Source: Ailurus styani (lineage: Eukaryota; Chordata; Mammalia; Carnivora; Ailuridae). From it: a stretch of DNA of 64,000 bases. Shown piece after piece: positions 1 to 11,312 of the stretch (position 1 is the first letter of the stretch; each line of letters begins with the position of its first letter). The DNA is taken from the NCBI GenBank assembly GCA_002007465.1, contig LNAC01000019.1:1786344-1850343 (forward strand), in the 5' to 3' direction. The translations under genes were made by a program, and so were the position numbers. The notes below the pieces were generated by a model that ran no database searches, was not told the DNA's origin, and saw only the letters and a list, made by a program, of their open reading frames with translations.

Positions 1-4
1 ACAG

Positions 5-245
5 AGCAGCACTATAGCCTAGGGTTTAACGGTCCCACCTCCAGGGCCGGACAGTCCTGGGTTTAAATCCCACTACTGCCGTTTACCAGCTGTGTGACCT
101 TGGGCAAATTCTTACCCTCAGCCCCAGTTTCCTCATTTGTAGAATGAGGATGATGATATCTACACCTCACAGACCTGCTGAGTCGGGCATTAGTTGAGAT
201 CATGATGTAAAATACTTAACAGTATGAGCACTTAATAAATATTAG
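5..245 (+). mobile_element. MIR SINE
   Basis: The copy has the MIR body order: GGGTTTAAATCCCA, then AGCTGTGTGACCTTGGGCAA, then CTCAGCCCCAGTTTCCTCAT, then the tail with GCACTTAATAAATATTA. Plus orientation, nearly full length, old and diverged. Confidence 0.85.
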
Positions 246-529
246 GTTTTCTATTATTATATGTTAATTATCCTGATGGCAAAGAACACAGGGAGAGAGG
301 TGATGAACAGAGCTTCTTCGCTGGAATTTCTGGCAAAATTGAGCTGAGAGGCCTGAAACAACCTGCTGACCCCAAAGAGAGGGAATCTCAGAAGCAGGCG
401 GTGTGTCACACGTGACGAGGCAAACGGAGGGCGATCTTAGGGGAGGGAAGACGGCCAGTTGAGAGGTGCTGGACTTCCTGCCATTGCCTACTGGGTACGA
501 TGATCACATAAACCCCTTGGTTCTCTCAA

Positions 530-850
530 AATACAAACAGGTCAGCACTAAAAAGAAATAAGCTATCAAACAATGGAAAGACACAGAAGAACCTTAAATG
601 CATATTAGCAAGTGAAAGAAGCCAGTCTGAAAGGCTACCTTCCATGACTCCAACTACATGGCATTCTGGAAAAAGTAAAACCACAGACAGAATAAAAAGA
701 CCAGTGAGTGGTGGCCTGGGAAGTGGAGGGCAGCAGGGTAGGGCACGCGAGGAAAGAGATGAACGGGCAGAACATGGGATTTTTAGGACTGTGAAAATAT
801 GCTATTATAATGATGAATATATGTTATAACACACACTGAGTGGTTGCAGA
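530..850 (+). mobile_element. Old LINE-1 3' region fragment
   Basis: The order GTGAAAGAAGCCAGTCTGAAA, then a CATGACTCCAACTACATGGC-like stretch, then GTGAGTGGTGGCC matches the late ORF2/3' part of old mammalian LINE-1 elements in sense orientation. Boundaries are approximate. Confidence 0.6.
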
Positions 851-874
851 GACATTATCTCATAGTTACAGTGT

Positions 875-1040
875 AAGGTTAAGGGATAGGCTTTGGAAAC
901 AGACTGGGTTCAAATCCCTGCTTGGCTGCTTTCTAGGACTATGACTTTGAACAAGTTACTGAGCCTCCCTGAGCCTCATCTTCCTCATTTCGGCAACGGC
1001 AGTGAGATGAGTATCTCATGTGGATCAGCTTAGCTGATCT
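875..1040 (+). mobile_element. MIR SINE
   Basis: Contains GGTTCAAATCCCTGCTTGGC, ACAAGTTACTGAGCCTC and CTCATCTTCCTCATTT, the MIR central and core segments in plus orientation. Confidence 0.75.
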
Positions 1041-1044
1041 CTGC

Positions 1045-1180
1045 AACCACTCTGTTGAAGAGGTGCTGAAGTTATTTCTATTTTGCAGAGGAGGAAACTG
1101 TCAGTGAGTGTCAATGGTGTGGCCAGATCACAGAGAAGTCATGTGACATGGTGGAGCAGAGATGCCAACACAAGGAATTT
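1045..1180 (-). mobile_element. MIR SINE fragment
   Basis: Reads TTTTGCAGAGGAGGAAACTG then GGCCAGATCACAGAGAAG, the reverse complement of the MIR core (TCCTCATCTGCAAAATG class). Diverged and truncated. Confidence 0.55.
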
Positions 1181-3473
1181 CACTTTAGAGCTCACTGTGC
1201 TATATTACGTGACCCCATCTATAGAGTATTTAAATAAAATGCCATAGAAGGAGCTAAGCCCAGTGCCCAGCACAAAACCATCCCTCTGTCAATACTATTT
1301 TAATTACTGTCCTCAATTTTATCATGAGAGACATGGAAAAGATAGCACTGAAAGCTGGGGCAGGGGGTTAATTTTATAAAAGAAAATAAAAATGGGGACA
1401 TCCATGCTAAGAGTCAAGCCCATAAACACCCCACATTATACTGTCCCCTAAGGAAAGGCATCCCTCAGCACCTTCTCCATTGCTCACTTACCCATTCCCT
1501 ACTACCCACATCCCCTCACTCCTGGATTCTTATTTTCCCTTCCAAGAACTCTTGGTGCTGCTCATAAGAGAGAGATGAACAAAAGGATCGCATTCCTCAC
1601 CATCCTTAGTTCTACAAATACCAACTGAGTGCCAAGTTCCAAAGCCCAGGGCTCTGCTCTGAGGACCTGTCTTTGCGCCTCTGCATCTCCAGAGACCTTG
1701 GCAGAGAATTTCTGAGTGGGCCAGACCTCCTAGGCCTGCTTGCTTTTTCCAGCTCCTCAATCCTCATCTCCAACATGAACACATTCTCATTATGAAAAAT
1801 ATTATGAAGCTCTTCCTTCTATTGAATCAAAAGCTCACCTCCTAGCAAGTTCTGCTCACTTGTAATATGCTTTATAGATAAGAGAATAAATCTACCCCTT
1901 TTGTGTTGCAGCTCTTAGATTTTCTTGAGACAGCCTCAGTGCTTTGTCTATACTAGACACTAAAATGCTGCAGAATGAAAGAACCTTGTCTCTCAAATTT
2001 TCTCTTCTCAAACCATGCTAGCACTATGGGAGAAGGCTACCTACCCCCTCCAGAGCCACACAACAGCACAGAGAAGGGACTTCCCATAGAATAGCTAAAT
2101 GAAGACAGCAGAACGGGGAAGACAATGTCATCATTATTTTCTGACTCTCCTTTGAGGAAGGAGAAAGGCAGACAGAAAGTTTTCTGTGGTTTTCAAGCTT
2201 CTTTTTAAACACTCCAGAGAAGGCAAGGCCCTGTTGAGGGCGGGGGGAGGAATCTCACAGTAAAGTCTCCGTGGCTATGCCAAAGATGCCAACATTCAAG
2301 AAACCTGGAGGAAGGGGAAAAGCCAAAAGCCACCCCCCTGCAATTTGTCCACTATTCTTGCCATGGGGTTTTGACTTCTACACTGAACCGTCACTACTCA
2401 AGCAAACATAACGCTTTCGGAAACTTTGGAGTTTTAGTGTTGTTGCTGTTGTTTCAGATATTTATTTTTCTCTCACACGAAAACTGGTGCTGCCTAGCAA
2501 CCCAGTGCCAGCGAAGCTAAATCAAGAAGCATTTTAGGCTGCATTTTTTTTAAAAAAGAGATTTCTTGTTCCCACTGAATGACAGGCATGTTCTAAGACT
2601 TAAAGGTTCCTTGCACCTCCAGGAAAACAGTTTGCATACTACCCACTGGGGCCTCCTTTACCACCCGGAATGACAGAGACCAACCCACAGAAGGGGGTTA
2701 GGACGTGCCTGGTCTCTGCTGCTACAGGAGCGGAGGCACAGGCTGCCCCAAACCAAACCCAGTCCACGCGTGGCTGCTGCCGGACTACAGGCTGGAACCA
2801 ACTAGAGTCCATGCCACCACGGAGCCTGGGGGCAGGGACACACTCTTCTAGCTCTTGGCAAAGACGGGATGTAGGTCAGAAAGTGGGACCCAAGGTCAAC
2901 AGAGGAACGCAATGTGCCATTTGATACTCATCATGTGTGCGTGTAATTTAATATTCTGATTGTGTTGCACACCTGAGAGGAATGTGTATTATGCCCTTCT
3001 CACGTTCACTTTTCTGGGACTGAAGGGACACTGCCTCTTCAAGGATTTTGCAATATATGTTACAGGGAGGGTTACTGAAGAAACCTCAGAACGGGAACTT
3101 AACATCAGCCTTTTCCACAAAGCATGAGCATCACAAATCACCTCCATTTTCTCACCAGGAAAAATGAGACACAGACTGCCAGCATGTCCGTTTCAAAGAC
3201 AACACCATTTATTTCGACAAAGTTTTAAGAATCCTTACAGAGGAAAAGTTTTATGTAAATAAAATGTGATTATCTCTCGGCGCCCTGTGGTCCCCAGAAA
3301 CCGTGGTATATAAAAGCTAACGCTAGGAAACAACTTCATGCCCCACTGACCGTCAGAGAATCTGTGAACATCAAGGTGAACTATAGCACCACACAAAGCT
3401 GAAAGCAACCAGAGCACCACATCTGGCCAATCCCACTGAAAATCCAGTTATAATCCTTAACAAGATAAATATA

Positions 3474-3925
3474 CAGGCATACCTCAAAGATATTGCGGGT
3501 TTGGATCCAAACCACGGCAATGAAGCAAGTATTGTAATAAAGCAAGTCCAGTGAATTTTCTGGTTTCCCAGGGCATAGAAGAGCTATGTTTACCCTGTAG
3601 TGTAAGCTATTAAGGGTGTAGTTGCATTATGTCTAAAAACAACAATGTGCATACATTAAAAAATACTTTCTTGCTAAAAAATACTAACCATTACCTGAGT
3701 TATCGGCAAATTGTAATCACTGATCACAGATCACCACCACAAACAGAATCCCAAAAAAGCCTGAAATATTGCAAGAATGACCAACACATGAAATGTGACA
3801 GAGACTCAAAGTAAAATGGCACCGACAGACTTGCTCCATGCATGGTTGCCACAAACCTTTGATTTATAAAGAACACAGTATCTATGAAGGGCAGTACAGC
3901 AAAGGGCAACAAAATAAGGCATGCG
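3474..3925 (-). mobile_element. Tigger (mariner/pogo) nonautonomous element
   Basis: The left end is CAGGCATACCTCAAAGATAT and the right end reads AATAAGGCATGCG, an imperfect terminal inverted repeat of the Tigger type, flanked by TA on both sides (3472-3473 and 3926-3927). The interior joins reverse-complemented 3'-end sequence of Tigger to 5'-end sequence (TGATCACAGATCACCACCAC), so the transposase gene has been deleted. Carnivores carry a family of such internally deleted Tigger1 elements. About 452 bases. Confidence 0.85.
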
Positions 3926-4689
3926 TATAATCTGGATTAAAATTATATATATTACGTAAAGTGATTTGGTAGAGAGAAACATTATATATCTCACTTTACA
4001 TGAATTGCCAATTGAAGTATTAACATGAAATATGACAGATAATAAAAGAAAATCACACTGACACTAATGTTTTCTTTGATGATTCCCAAAGGCTCTTCAT
4101 AATCTTCAAGGGCCCTCAGGGACTTGGGGAGAGACTAGAAGAGGGTCACATTATAAACACAAATTTCTCTTATGATACTACAAAATGTATAAAACAGCAG
4201 AATGGGCTCCATTTCAACAAACTCTATTAACTCCCAGGAGGGTTCCTTCCATCCCTCTCTCTAAGTTCTTCTAAAGAGCTCCCAACCCCAGAAATTAGCT
4301 AACAGAAAACTAGAATTGAGATTGATTGGCAAAGTGTGTACCCGTCAGGTGCTGGCAGTCTTACCCTATTCTTTCCCTTCCCTGTCCTGTCTGCTCTCCT
4401 TTTTCCTCCAGTATGTTCTGTCATGTGGGAAAAACACAACGTAGATCTGTACTTGTTACCACCCATTCCCGAACTCTCGTTCACTGAAGTCGACTTCAGC
4501 TCTTGCTCTCAACAGACATTTTACTCTTGGAGTAAATACTCATGCTCTCCTGTAGTGACAGCATCCAGCATCACTGACCAGGCCCCTTGACAACCCTAAC
4601 ACTGAAACTTGCCTGGGTTTCTCCTGGCTCCCATTTTATCGCTAATAGACGTATCTTGGTGTTTCTCAAGGATATTGTTCTTAACCTTC

Positions 4690-4825
4690 TCCTAGTGATG
4701 CGAACCAAAGGTCTGGGGTCAAACAACCCTGAGTTCAAACCCAAGCCTTGCTACTCACCAGCAGTGTGCCCATAAACAAGCTCATCTCTCACCCTTCAGT
4801 TTTCTCCCATGATGTAAAGGGACAA
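4690..4825 (+). mobile_element. MIR SINE
   Basis: GAGTTCAAACCCAAGCCTTG, AGCAGTGTGCCCATAAACAAG and TTCAGTTTTCTCCCATG follow the MIR order in plus orientation. Confidence 0.7.
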
Positions 4826-5389
4826 TATATGTAATAAGAATTCTGCATATATACAGGGATACTATTACATATGCGTGCAATAGGAACTTTATATACTTTT
4901 TTACTTTATATATCTGTTTTAAGTATTATATCTATTTTAAGTACCTATATCTATTTTACGTACACACATGTAAACACTTGGGTTACAGGAGGTAAGTGCC
5001 CCATCCACGTAGTTAGACGAACAGCCTACAGCATAGTGAGCATACTCTCCTATGCTAATCTCATGCCTTTTCATCTTACCTTACACTTCCTACCACTAAA
5101 TTCTCTCACAAATTTGAGCCCCACATCTCCAATTGTCTGTTAGACATCTAGACAGCTAAAATTCAGCACATTAAAAGCTTGACTCCTGCCCCAAACCCAT
5201 TTTTTACCTTCTTTTTATTATGGACCCCAATATTCCCAAGGTGTGGGTCCTCATTTGTGACCTACTGACCATCATTCCTAACACATTCCTCAGAGACGGC
5301 CCACCGATCCAGTCCCTGGACTGTGTCCACTGTGCCTCGGGAGGTAATGCCCGCTACCCTTGAACCCCCATCCTCACTCCCATGCCCTC

Positions 5390-5780
5390 AGCCACATGAC
5401 CTCTCACCCGGTCTGTTATTCTCCCACTTTCTATTTGCTAACCTGCTGCCAGATTAAACTTCCTGAAGCAGTTCACCTAAAAACCATGAGAGACCCTGGG
5501 ACCCATAAAATGAAATCCAGAAGTCCCAGGGTGGCATTCCCAACCTCCCTACACCTGGCCCAGATCTCTTTACAACTACATCTCATGCCCCTCAGCGCTG
5601 TTCCCACAGAAGCTGCATTCCCAGAACACACACCTACTCTCTATACTTTTCTGATTACACGACTTCCCCATACCTGAAATGTCCTCTTAAAAACGTCTCC
5701 ACCTGTTCAAACTCCATTCTACAACCTATTCAAACCACATAGTCAGGAAACATTCCAGATTCCTCACAGTTGGACATAAA
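5390..5780 (+). mobile_element. LINE-2 fragment
   Basis: CT-rich sequence with the LINE-2 3' order: ACTTCCTGAAGCAGTTC, GAAGCTGCATTCCCAGAAC, CATACCTGAAATGTCCTCTT. Old, diverged copy; limits are rough. Confidence 0.5.
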
Positions 5781-5985
5781 TGCTCCTTTAAAGTCTCAGC
5801 AGTTTTCTCTGCATTGCTCTGAGAGCACTATTCTCCACTGCATCCTGCAGTTACTGGTGGACAGATCTTTCCCCTGCCAGACTCTTCCCCCAAATCTCAC
5901 AGCACGTGTGACTCCAAGCAGGGGCTCACCACAAACATACTGTACTAATCCATAAGAAGTATACTTTGTCAAGAACAAAACATAT

Positions 5986-6199
5986 GGGGCACCTGAGAGG
6001 CTCAGTTGGTTAAGCGTCTGCCTTGGGCTCAGGTCATGATCTCAGGGTCCTGGGATAGACCCCCACGTTGGACTCCCTGCTCAGTGGGGAGCCTGCCTCT
6101 CCCTCTCCCTCTACCCCACCCTCTCCTCACCCACCACCAAGGTCAGGCTCTCTCTCTCTCTCTCAAATAAATAAGTAAAATCTTTAAGAAAAAAAAAAA
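5986..6199 (+). mobile_element. CanSINE (tRNA-Lys derived)
   Basis: Head GGGGCACCTGAGAGGCTCAG is followed by TTGGTTAAGCGTCTGCC (tRNA-like part), CAGGTCATGATCTCAGGGTC, a CT-rich run and an AAATAAATAAGTAAAATCTTT-type tail with poly(A). No clear target-site duplication. Confidence 0.95.
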
Positions 6200-7675
6200 C
6201 TTACGTAAAACTCATAAATTATAAGGCACAATCCCAATTTGAAAATCTGTGGGAATTTCACAGTACCTTTTTCCACCTGGGAAATGCAATTTTCTGGTTT
6301 GCACAGAAAGAAAGACCCTGATAATATTTTTGGCCCATAAACGCTTCTTTTAAAACAACATCTTAATGTATTGGGTGGGAATGAGGCCAAAACATGTGGA
6401 TTAAGTTTCCTATAGAGTACATATGGGTTTTATGAAAACAGCGAAGAGGCTAGGATAAAATGTGATCTCTGAGGCAGATTAACTTGGGTCTTTTTCTAAC
6501 TCTAAAATTAATCTAGAGCTTTCTTGCTTTAATTATATGCTGAAAGTTTCCGCTTTTGCTTTAGTGACGTTCCTGGTCAGAGTCAACATTTTTCACATTC
6601 CGAGGATGAAAAAATAAGTAACTGAGAAGAAGAAAAGGCCTTCCTTCTATTTTGACTTTCCCCTCTGTTCTCCTTCATAGATACAACCTAGGCCTCTCCG
6701 TCCCCTCTCTCATTGTCCCTGTTTGCTTCTCTGTGTATTGCAACGCTTTCCTCCCCACCAGAAGACTCTTCTTTTTAACCCTTCTATCCTCCTTCCTCTC
6801 TCTTTCTCGTTTTGTTCTCGAGCATTTACTAAGAGGAACCATAGCCCTCCCTCACCACATTCAAGTCAAACACAAGATCTTTGGGTGGTAAACATGGATC
6901 AGTTGCCAAGGAAACCTCAGGCTCCTATGGTACGTGCGCCCATGTGAAGTTTTTCTGCACAACCACCCTCATCAGGGATAATATTCTTCCTCATAGCAGA
7001 GCCTGGACTCTGAAGTGAAGTCCAGCTGAGCAGGAACAAAGAGCTGGGAGTGAAAGTGAACAAGGATGAAATCGGAGAGAAAGGAAGAGGAAATGGGGAA
7101 ATTAAGTTCTTGGAAATATGAACTAATTCAAGCTAACAGCTCCCCCACCCCAAGCAACCCTGTGCTTCCAAACCTAAACTCATGCACTCAGTGGAGAACC
7201 TGAAACTCAATATCCTGACTGCCCGCTTCTTGATAGGAAAGTCAGTGCTTCGATTCACACTGGCTGTGCATTCACAGAATTACCTAGCATAGCCACAGAA
7301 AGGCAGAGGGGATGAGTGAAAGCCCTCTCCTTAGCTCCATGGAGCTTGATCTGAGAGTGGGTCTAGTTTCATCTGCCTTCACTCTTATAACTGGCTCGCC
7401 AGTGCCACTTGGAAATTCCTGGAAGATTTGTTAACAAGATGAAAGCCGCACTATTGACTTCCCAAGCAGAAAAATCATGAACTTATCTTCTGCGTTTCAA
7501 ATAAGAAATAGGAAGCTGCAGCATTCAATGGAGATCCTTTTATCTGAGAACAAGACCAGAGCCAGTATTTTCACAAATAAATTGTATAGAAGTTCCCTAA
7601 CTGGGACTTAATCTAATGATAGTAGTACCACTAAACATTGTTTCAAAGCACGTGGGTTTAATTATTTCTTTTTCT

Positions 7676-7867
7676 TATTAAATATTTTTTTATTTATTTG
7701 AGAGAGCGAGCGAGCAAGTGAGGGGAGATGCAGAGGAGAGAGAATCTCAGGCAGACTCCATGCTGAGCATAGAGCCCGATGTGGGACTTGATTCCACAAC
7801 CTGGAGGTCATGACCTGAGCTGAAACCAAAGGCTGGACATTTAACCAACTGTGCCACCCAGGTGGCC
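7676..7867 (-). mobile_element. CanSINE with 18-bp target-site duplication
   Basis: Reverse-oriented CanSINE: T-rich start, GGTCATGACCTGAGCTGAAA and CAACTGTGCCACCCAGGTGGCC at the right. It is flanked by a perfect direct repeat TTAATTATTTCTTTTTCT at 7658-7675 and 7868-7885. Confidence 0.95.
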
Positions 7868-8189
7868 TTAATTATTTCTTTTTCTAAAAATGATTAGAAG
7901 CCATCTTTCCTTAAAGCTATTGGATAGCTTAGGTCACTACCTAAAAAAAAAAAAAAAACAAAAAAAAAAAAGCCCCAAACTTCTCATGCCCACAATCAAG
8001 CTACTTTTACTGTACTGGGCAAGAAAATCTCTGACCAGCTTTTATATTTAACTCTTCAGTGGGAACCGATATTCACACAAACTAGAATTGCTCTAGCAAA
8101 TAGAAAATCCAACAAGGCTTTTGCTGTGCTTTGCTCAGAGAGCTTACACCTCTGTTTCTCTCTTTCCCACTCCTCTGACCCCTTAAATT

Positions 8190-8345
8190 TTATTGAGTTC
8201 CTTAATTCATCCAATAAATATGAACTGAACACCTAATATGTACCAGGTATTATTCTAAGTGTAGAAAACGATCTCTGCCCTCAAGGAACTGGCAGGGAGA
8301 AACAGATAACTATGACAATAAATCAACTATATAACATGTTAGAGA
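8190..8345 (+). mobile_element. Ancient mammalian interspersed repeat (class not assigned)
   Basis: The order CATCCAATAAATATGAACTG, CTAATATGTACCAGGTATTA, TCTGCCCTCAAGGAACTGGC matches a very common mammalian interspersed repeat motif. I cannot name the family without a search. Confidence 0.5.
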
Positions 8346-8714
8346 TAAGGGCTATGGGATACAAGTCTCAAAATGGGGCTCCCCCCCACCCAGACTATGA
8401 GCTGCTTTCCATCAGGGGCTGCAATGGTCATCTTCATACCTCATACATGCTTGGCATATAATGCAAATCTCAGTTGAAAACAAACTACAACAAATCTTTA
8501 ATAAATAAATGTATAACCAAGCATTTTAACAATTTTCAAATTCCCTATCTTAAAAGAAGTGAGGAAAATTACTAACAAGGTCGTGATTTATAATGATAAT
8601 GAGAAAAAAACACATGAAAGTTCTTCAAAGAATCTATCCTATTTTGAAAACTCCTGCAGTTCCCTGATTACAGAGAAACAAGTAAAAAGATGCGTCCCTA
8701 AGGAGATTATTCAT

Positions 8715-8870
8715 TTTAAACCAGAGATTCTCAACCTGGGGTTCCCAGATTCAGGGAGGCATGTGAATCCCCTTAAATTGTCAGCACAATTTGGGAGATA
8801 AGGGGGAATTACATGTTGTGTTTAATGTGACACAGATTGGCAAAAATATTTTCCCTGTATTACAGAAATA
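8715..8870 (+). mobile_element. Possible hAT-type DNA transposon relic
   Basis: CCAGAGATTCTCAACCTGGGG resembles the terminal repeat shared by MER20- and MER5-like hAT elements. The interior is too diverged for a firm call. Confidence 0.35.
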
Positions 8871-9187
8871 GAATTTGAGAAATCCAAGGATAGGACTGAA
8901 GGCTGCAAAGAATCTAAACAGTCCAATATTATATTGCAGATTGTCATTTGCATCTGGGTGAAATGCTTCTTCCTTAAACCCGTGAGATAACAGAAGACCA
9001 GCTAAACTTCCAATTTATGGAAATCCATCAGAAGACAGAAGCTCAGTGGGAACTTCCCAGAACCAAACTCATCATCACAATAATAATAAAACCATTTAAT
9101 GGTGGTGGGGACTCTCAGAGGCTAGTTTCACATGGTGATAAAGCCAAAACCAGGAATTCGCTTAAGGAAAAAACAAATAGAGTTTAC

Positions 9188-9347
9188 CTTTTCATGGTTC
9201 TCAATTAAGATTTCCACCACGATGTTCTGAAACTTCAAATCCATGATGGCAGCAACAGTTTCTTCTTGTGGCCTCATCAAAGTTGGTCCAAATACCACTC
9301 CTAGATTTGCCACAGTCATGAGGTTCTGCTTGGAGTGATTTGAAACA
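9188..9347 (-). CDS. ARHGAP10: ARHGAP10 exon: end of RhoGAP domain
   Basis: This 160-base exon is the longest in the window. Minus-strand acceptor CCTTATCAG is followed by one base completing an asparagine codon and 53 whole codons; donor GTAAAC follows AAG, so it ends on a codon boundary. It encodes VSNHSKQ, then [33 protein letters not shown] and [13 protein letters not shown]. NLxxVFGPTL holds the conserved RhoGAP asparagine (AAT in VANLG) that contacts the GTPase. The next exon should begin with the isoleucine-phenylalanine pair usual after ENHEK in GRAF proteins; I did not find it in 1-9187. Confidence 0.96.
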
Positions 9348-9489
9348 CTGATAAGGAAGAGCCGGGGCGGGGGGGGGGTGGAGAGTATCAGGTTAAAAAA
9401 GAGGCCAGTAGCGGGGGAACGTACAATCTTTCACAACTGTGTGTTTCCTTAAAAACAAGTAGTCAAGACACTCAAATGTTCTCAATGTC

Positions 9490-10135
9490 TGCTTCTGAAA
9501 CAACAAGACCCTAGGGGATGAGGCCCCTGCCTACCATCCTAATATTCCTCTCTTCTCAATGCTCTGCTCTAACCACAACGGCTTTCTTAATAATTCCATG
9601 TTTATACTAGGCTTGTGCCCCTCAAAGACCTTCTCTTACCATTCCCCTCTACTTAGAATATCCCCTCTTTCCCCAGACTATTATATTCTTGGCTTCCAGT
9701 AATGACCAGATGGTATGGCACTTTTGTAAGAATTAGCTTCACAAGCACACAGAACTTGGTCAGAGCACCCACATTCACCCCTTTGGTCCAACACACTGTC
9801 CAGTGAGCAACCTAGACAACTGTTCTCAGAAGCACTGATGCTTAATTCAGGTCTCAATTCAAAGCCTCATCCTCAAGATACCTTCCATAATAACCCTCTT
9901 TATAGTCCCACACCCAATATATATTCTCTATCCCCTCATTCTATTTTTTAAATCACTCATCACCTGAAATTATTTTGTATTTTTATTTGTAATCTGTTTA
10001 TGATCTTTTCCCTCTTAGAAAGAAGGGACTCCATGAAAACAGGGAATTCATCTATCTTATTCAACTATGTATTCACTAGCACCTAAAAAAGGCATTTGAT
10101 AAATATGTGTTGACTAAATGAATGAATATGGTTCC
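9490..10135 (+). mobile_element. LINE-2, 3' region
   Basis: GGCCCCTGCCTACCATCCT, TCTGCTCTAACCACAACGGC and later GACTCCATGAAAACAGGGA plus GCATTTGATAAATATGTGTTG follow the LINE-2 3' order. Interrupted at about 9690-9850 by sequence I do not recognise. Antisense to ARHGAP10. Confidence 0.65.
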
Positions 10136-10260
10136 ACCAGTTGTAGGACACTTGGCAGGTCATAATATCCTCTGGCCTTCAGCTTCTTTTTATGTAAGAT
10201 AAAAACATAATAAAATAAATAAGATAATAAAAGAAAAATAAAAACTTTCAAAACAGCATT
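10130..10260 (+). mobile_element. MIR fragment
   Basis: ACACTTGGCAGGTCATAATA and CTCTGGCCTTCAGCTTC resemble the MIR core after the LINE-2 tail. Weak. Confidence 0.4.
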
Positions 10261-10802
10261 CCTCAGCTTCCTCTTACCTCCAAATTTCTATAATTGTAAT
10301 GATCTAAGAGTCATTTGTAGATGAAGAAAGGGCTAATTTCTCCACTAATGATTAGATTTTGCTTGCTTGTTAAAGAAGGAATAAAAAGACTAGAATGGAT
10401 CCTATGAAATAACTACCTATTACTGGATTAAACTAACTTAAAGGCCATGTTCAAACTTAGAGTTAGGTAGGTGTGAAACCAGACTAAATTCGCTAACAGA
10501 CTTATAATCACATTTCCAGAATCTGTGTACAGGGAAGTGTATAATATTCTCTTCTTTTACTTCCAATCAAACCCCAAGTTGCTGGCAATGATGTTAAGCA
10601 AATAATTATACGACTTCACGAAAGCATCACATTTCAATGCTCTTGTCCAAAACATACACAGTGAGTCAACTGTCCAGCCTGCCTTTCCAGGCGTGGTCCG
10701 TGGTATTGTGTAGCCAGTCCCACTTCCAACCGTTACAAATCCAAGAACCCCACATGGCACCCAAAGTGAGACAAAGAAAGTTAGGAAGACAAAGGAGCTT
10801 AC

Positions 10803-10908
10803 TTCGTTAAGTGTTTCACCAAAATATCCAACATTTCTTTATTTTTCTCCGGCAACTTGTGTACCAAGAAATGGATAGCATTAACACGAGACTCTGGGCT
10901 TCCACTTT
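10803..10908 (-). CDS. ARHGAP10: ARHGAP10 exon: RhoGAP helix and loop
   Basis: This 106-base exon has minus-strand acceptor TTTTTTAAAG and donor GTAAGC. It encodes [20 protein letters not shown] then [14 protein letters not shown], with a split lysine codon at entry and a split asparagine codon at exit. The pattern RVxxIHxLVxKLPExNxxMLxxLxxHL is standard for RhoGAP domains and forms the helix before the conserved asparagine helix. The acceptor's pyrimidine tract is interrupted by several A bases but is long. The exon is separated from the next by about 1.45 kb, the shortest intron in the window. Confidence 0.95.
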
Positions 10909-11312
10909 CTTTAAAAAATAAAAGAAAAAAGTAAAGAATAGTTAGATTACTCAGAATCACAAACAGTCCTAAAAATCAACCATGACAACAGCTCATCCAT
11001 TCAACATTTTTCAACAGAGAATTTAAACGTATTTCAACCTTACCCCCCACTCCAAAAAAGGGAGGGGGGTCTATCTTTTGCCCTCTTCTTAGTCTTCTAC
11101 GCCTGTCCTGGAGATCATTTCAGGGTGAATGCAATGAGTGCCTTTCCCTAGCGTGATACTTAAGAACAGAGGGCTACTACAGCTTCTCCTTCTTGTGTGC
11201 TGGACTTCAAGTCTGCTCATCACTTGAAGGAGTCAAGTCACTGGGTCACTGTCCTACAACCGAATGCAAATAAAATAGGGGCAAATAGGTTCTTCCCCCT
11301 TAGGGTTGAGTT

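Larger units (their letters stand above)
1..9187 (-). other. ARHGAP10: ARHGAP10 intron, 5' part (3' end off window)
   Basis: Intron following the exon at 9188-9347 and running off the low end. It holds MIR copies, a LINE-1 fragment, a Tigger element, a LINE-2 piece and two CanSINEs, listed separately. In 1200-3470, 3930-4680, 6400-7655 and 7890-9187 I see mostly no recognisable gene, apart from weak old repeat traces. A GC-rich patch at 2640-2930 is open in one frame but has no splice or protein-family support. There is an A-rich run at about 7944-7971. Confidence 0.85.
9348..10802 (-). other. ARHGAP10: ARHGAP10 intron (1455 bases)
   Basis: Short intron between the last two RhoGAP exons. It is GT-AG on the minus strand. 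Near the 3' splice site is a G-run (on the plus strand) at 9363-9379. Most of 9490-10140 resembles LINE-2 in plus orientation, and 10130-10260 resembles a MIR tail. Nothing is recognised in 10270-10800; the 67-codon minus-strand frame there reads through the unspliced end of the intron and is not a gene. Confidence 0.85.

Noticed and set aside
2670..2924. 84-codon GC-rich frame as a possible exon of the 3' part of ARHGAP10
   Set aside because: Neither strand resembles the Ser/Pro region or SH3 domain of GRAF proteins, and no suitable splice pair was seen.
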